Below, piece after piece: positions 63,832 through 64,000 of a stretch of DNA of 64,000 nt; positions within the stretch are counted from its first letter, which is position 1, and every line of letters begins with the position of its first letter. The stretch spans positions 62,001 to 126,000 of the forward strand of contig CP054182.1 of the NCBI GenBank assembly GCA_015709675.1, given 5' to 3'. The position numbers were made by a program, and so were the translations under genes. The notes under the pieces are model-generated. The model was not told where the DNA came from and ran no database searches. It worked only from the letters and a program-made list of their open reading frames with translations. Source of the DNA: Ignavibacteriales bacterium (GTDB lineage Bacteria > Bacteroidota > Ignavibacteria > Ignavibacteriales > Ignavibacteriaceae).

Positions 63832-64000
63832 TTAATGATGATGGTGCTCATCAGTTTTAGGAGCTTCCCCTTTATATAAGCTTTCGATGTAATGAATAAA
63901 CGTTACATATTTAGCAACGTACTCTCTTCCTGCTTTAAGGTCATCTGCGGGGAAACTGCTTTTGGAAACCATCTCAGTGAACAGTTCCTTCACATGCGCA
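63832..64000 (-). CDS. Small protein with His-rich end (partial, C-terminus)
   Basis: The last 55 codons of a leftward gene whose start is outside the window. The visible part reads AHVKELFTEMVSKSSFPADD, then LKAGREYVAKYVTFIHYIES and a His-rich tail TDEHHHH. The helical look and terminal His cluster suggest a metal-binding or metal-tolerance protein, but no family is recognised. It is not a cloning tag: it is followed by normal intergenic repeats. Confidence 0.6.
   Translation of the reverse strand, partial: AHVKELFTEMVSKSSFPADDLKAGREYVAKYVTFIHYIESLYKGEAPKTDEHHHH

Noticed and set aside
63835-63850. His-rich C-terminus read as a vector-derived His tag
   Set aside because: It is only four consecutive His at the end of an otherwise natural frame and is followed by the same type of AT-rich repeat seen elsewhere in the window.

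Overview
The window looks like a chromosomal segment of an Ignavibacteria/Bacteroidota-type bacterium. Eight large exported proteins end in a type IX secretion (T9SS) C-terminal sorting domain, most with the QNYPNPFNP motif typical of that lineage. There are also a SusC/TonB-type outer-membrane receptor, a class 1 fructose bisphosphatase, a PgpH-type HD phosphohydrolase and RpoN. Most genes lie on the minus strand. I see no rRNA, tRNA, CRISPR array or transposase.

Layout: 1-263 is the end of an exopolysaccharide sugar transferase. 510-8422 holds a T9SS cargo gene and an array of paralogous propeller-like lipoproteins, with a truncated member and a 36-residue exported peptide. 9067-21689 is a housekeeping and envelope block read leftwards: DUF3109 protein, rpoN, ICMT-like methyltransferase, sodium/solute symporter, HAD phosphatase, PgpH-like protein, Xer recombinase, MsbA-like ABC exporter and O-antigen ligase. 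Just upstream and divergent from the DUF3109-rpoN operon is a textbook sigma-54 promoter followed about 110 nt later by a strong terminator, so a small RNA or leader peptide is predicted.

21930-28980 is accessory: a 16-copy 22-bp tandem repeat, a small membrane protein, and a defence-like module (UvrD-type helicase fused to a Cas4/AddB-like nuclease, a 5-methylcytosine methyltransferase, and a protein with a PD-(D/E)XK-like motif). An integron attC-like imperfect hairpin lies just upstream of the module. The module is AT-rich and nearly lacks the TATATA hexamer that is common in the surrounding genes, which suggests it was acquired.

29065-34296 carries an outer-membrane protein, a TonB-dependent receptor and fbp. 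34446-51147 carries T9SS cargo: an alpha/beta hydrolase and three large proteins with different N-termini (GH18-like, repeat plus beta-helix, fn3/lamin-tail). Those three share nearly the same C-terminal region, and each is followed at exactly 17 bp by a paralogous 65-67 residue single-helix protein. A sugar transferase interrupted by an in-frame TAG sits among them. 51251-64000 has an AAA ATPase, a secreted endonuclease I, a multicopper oxidase with both a Tat signal and a T9SS tail, a seven-repeat propeller, a cytidine/cytosine-type deaminase, a WG-repeat protein and the end of a His-rich protein.

A palindromic repeat with core ACGATGCATGCATCGT occurs between genes near 9 kb and, in frame, at the same linker position in four T9SS cargo genes, where it encodes a peptide like ETMHASS. 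Together with the 17-bp cargo/small-protein module and the sigma-54 RNA, it is the most unusual signal in the window.
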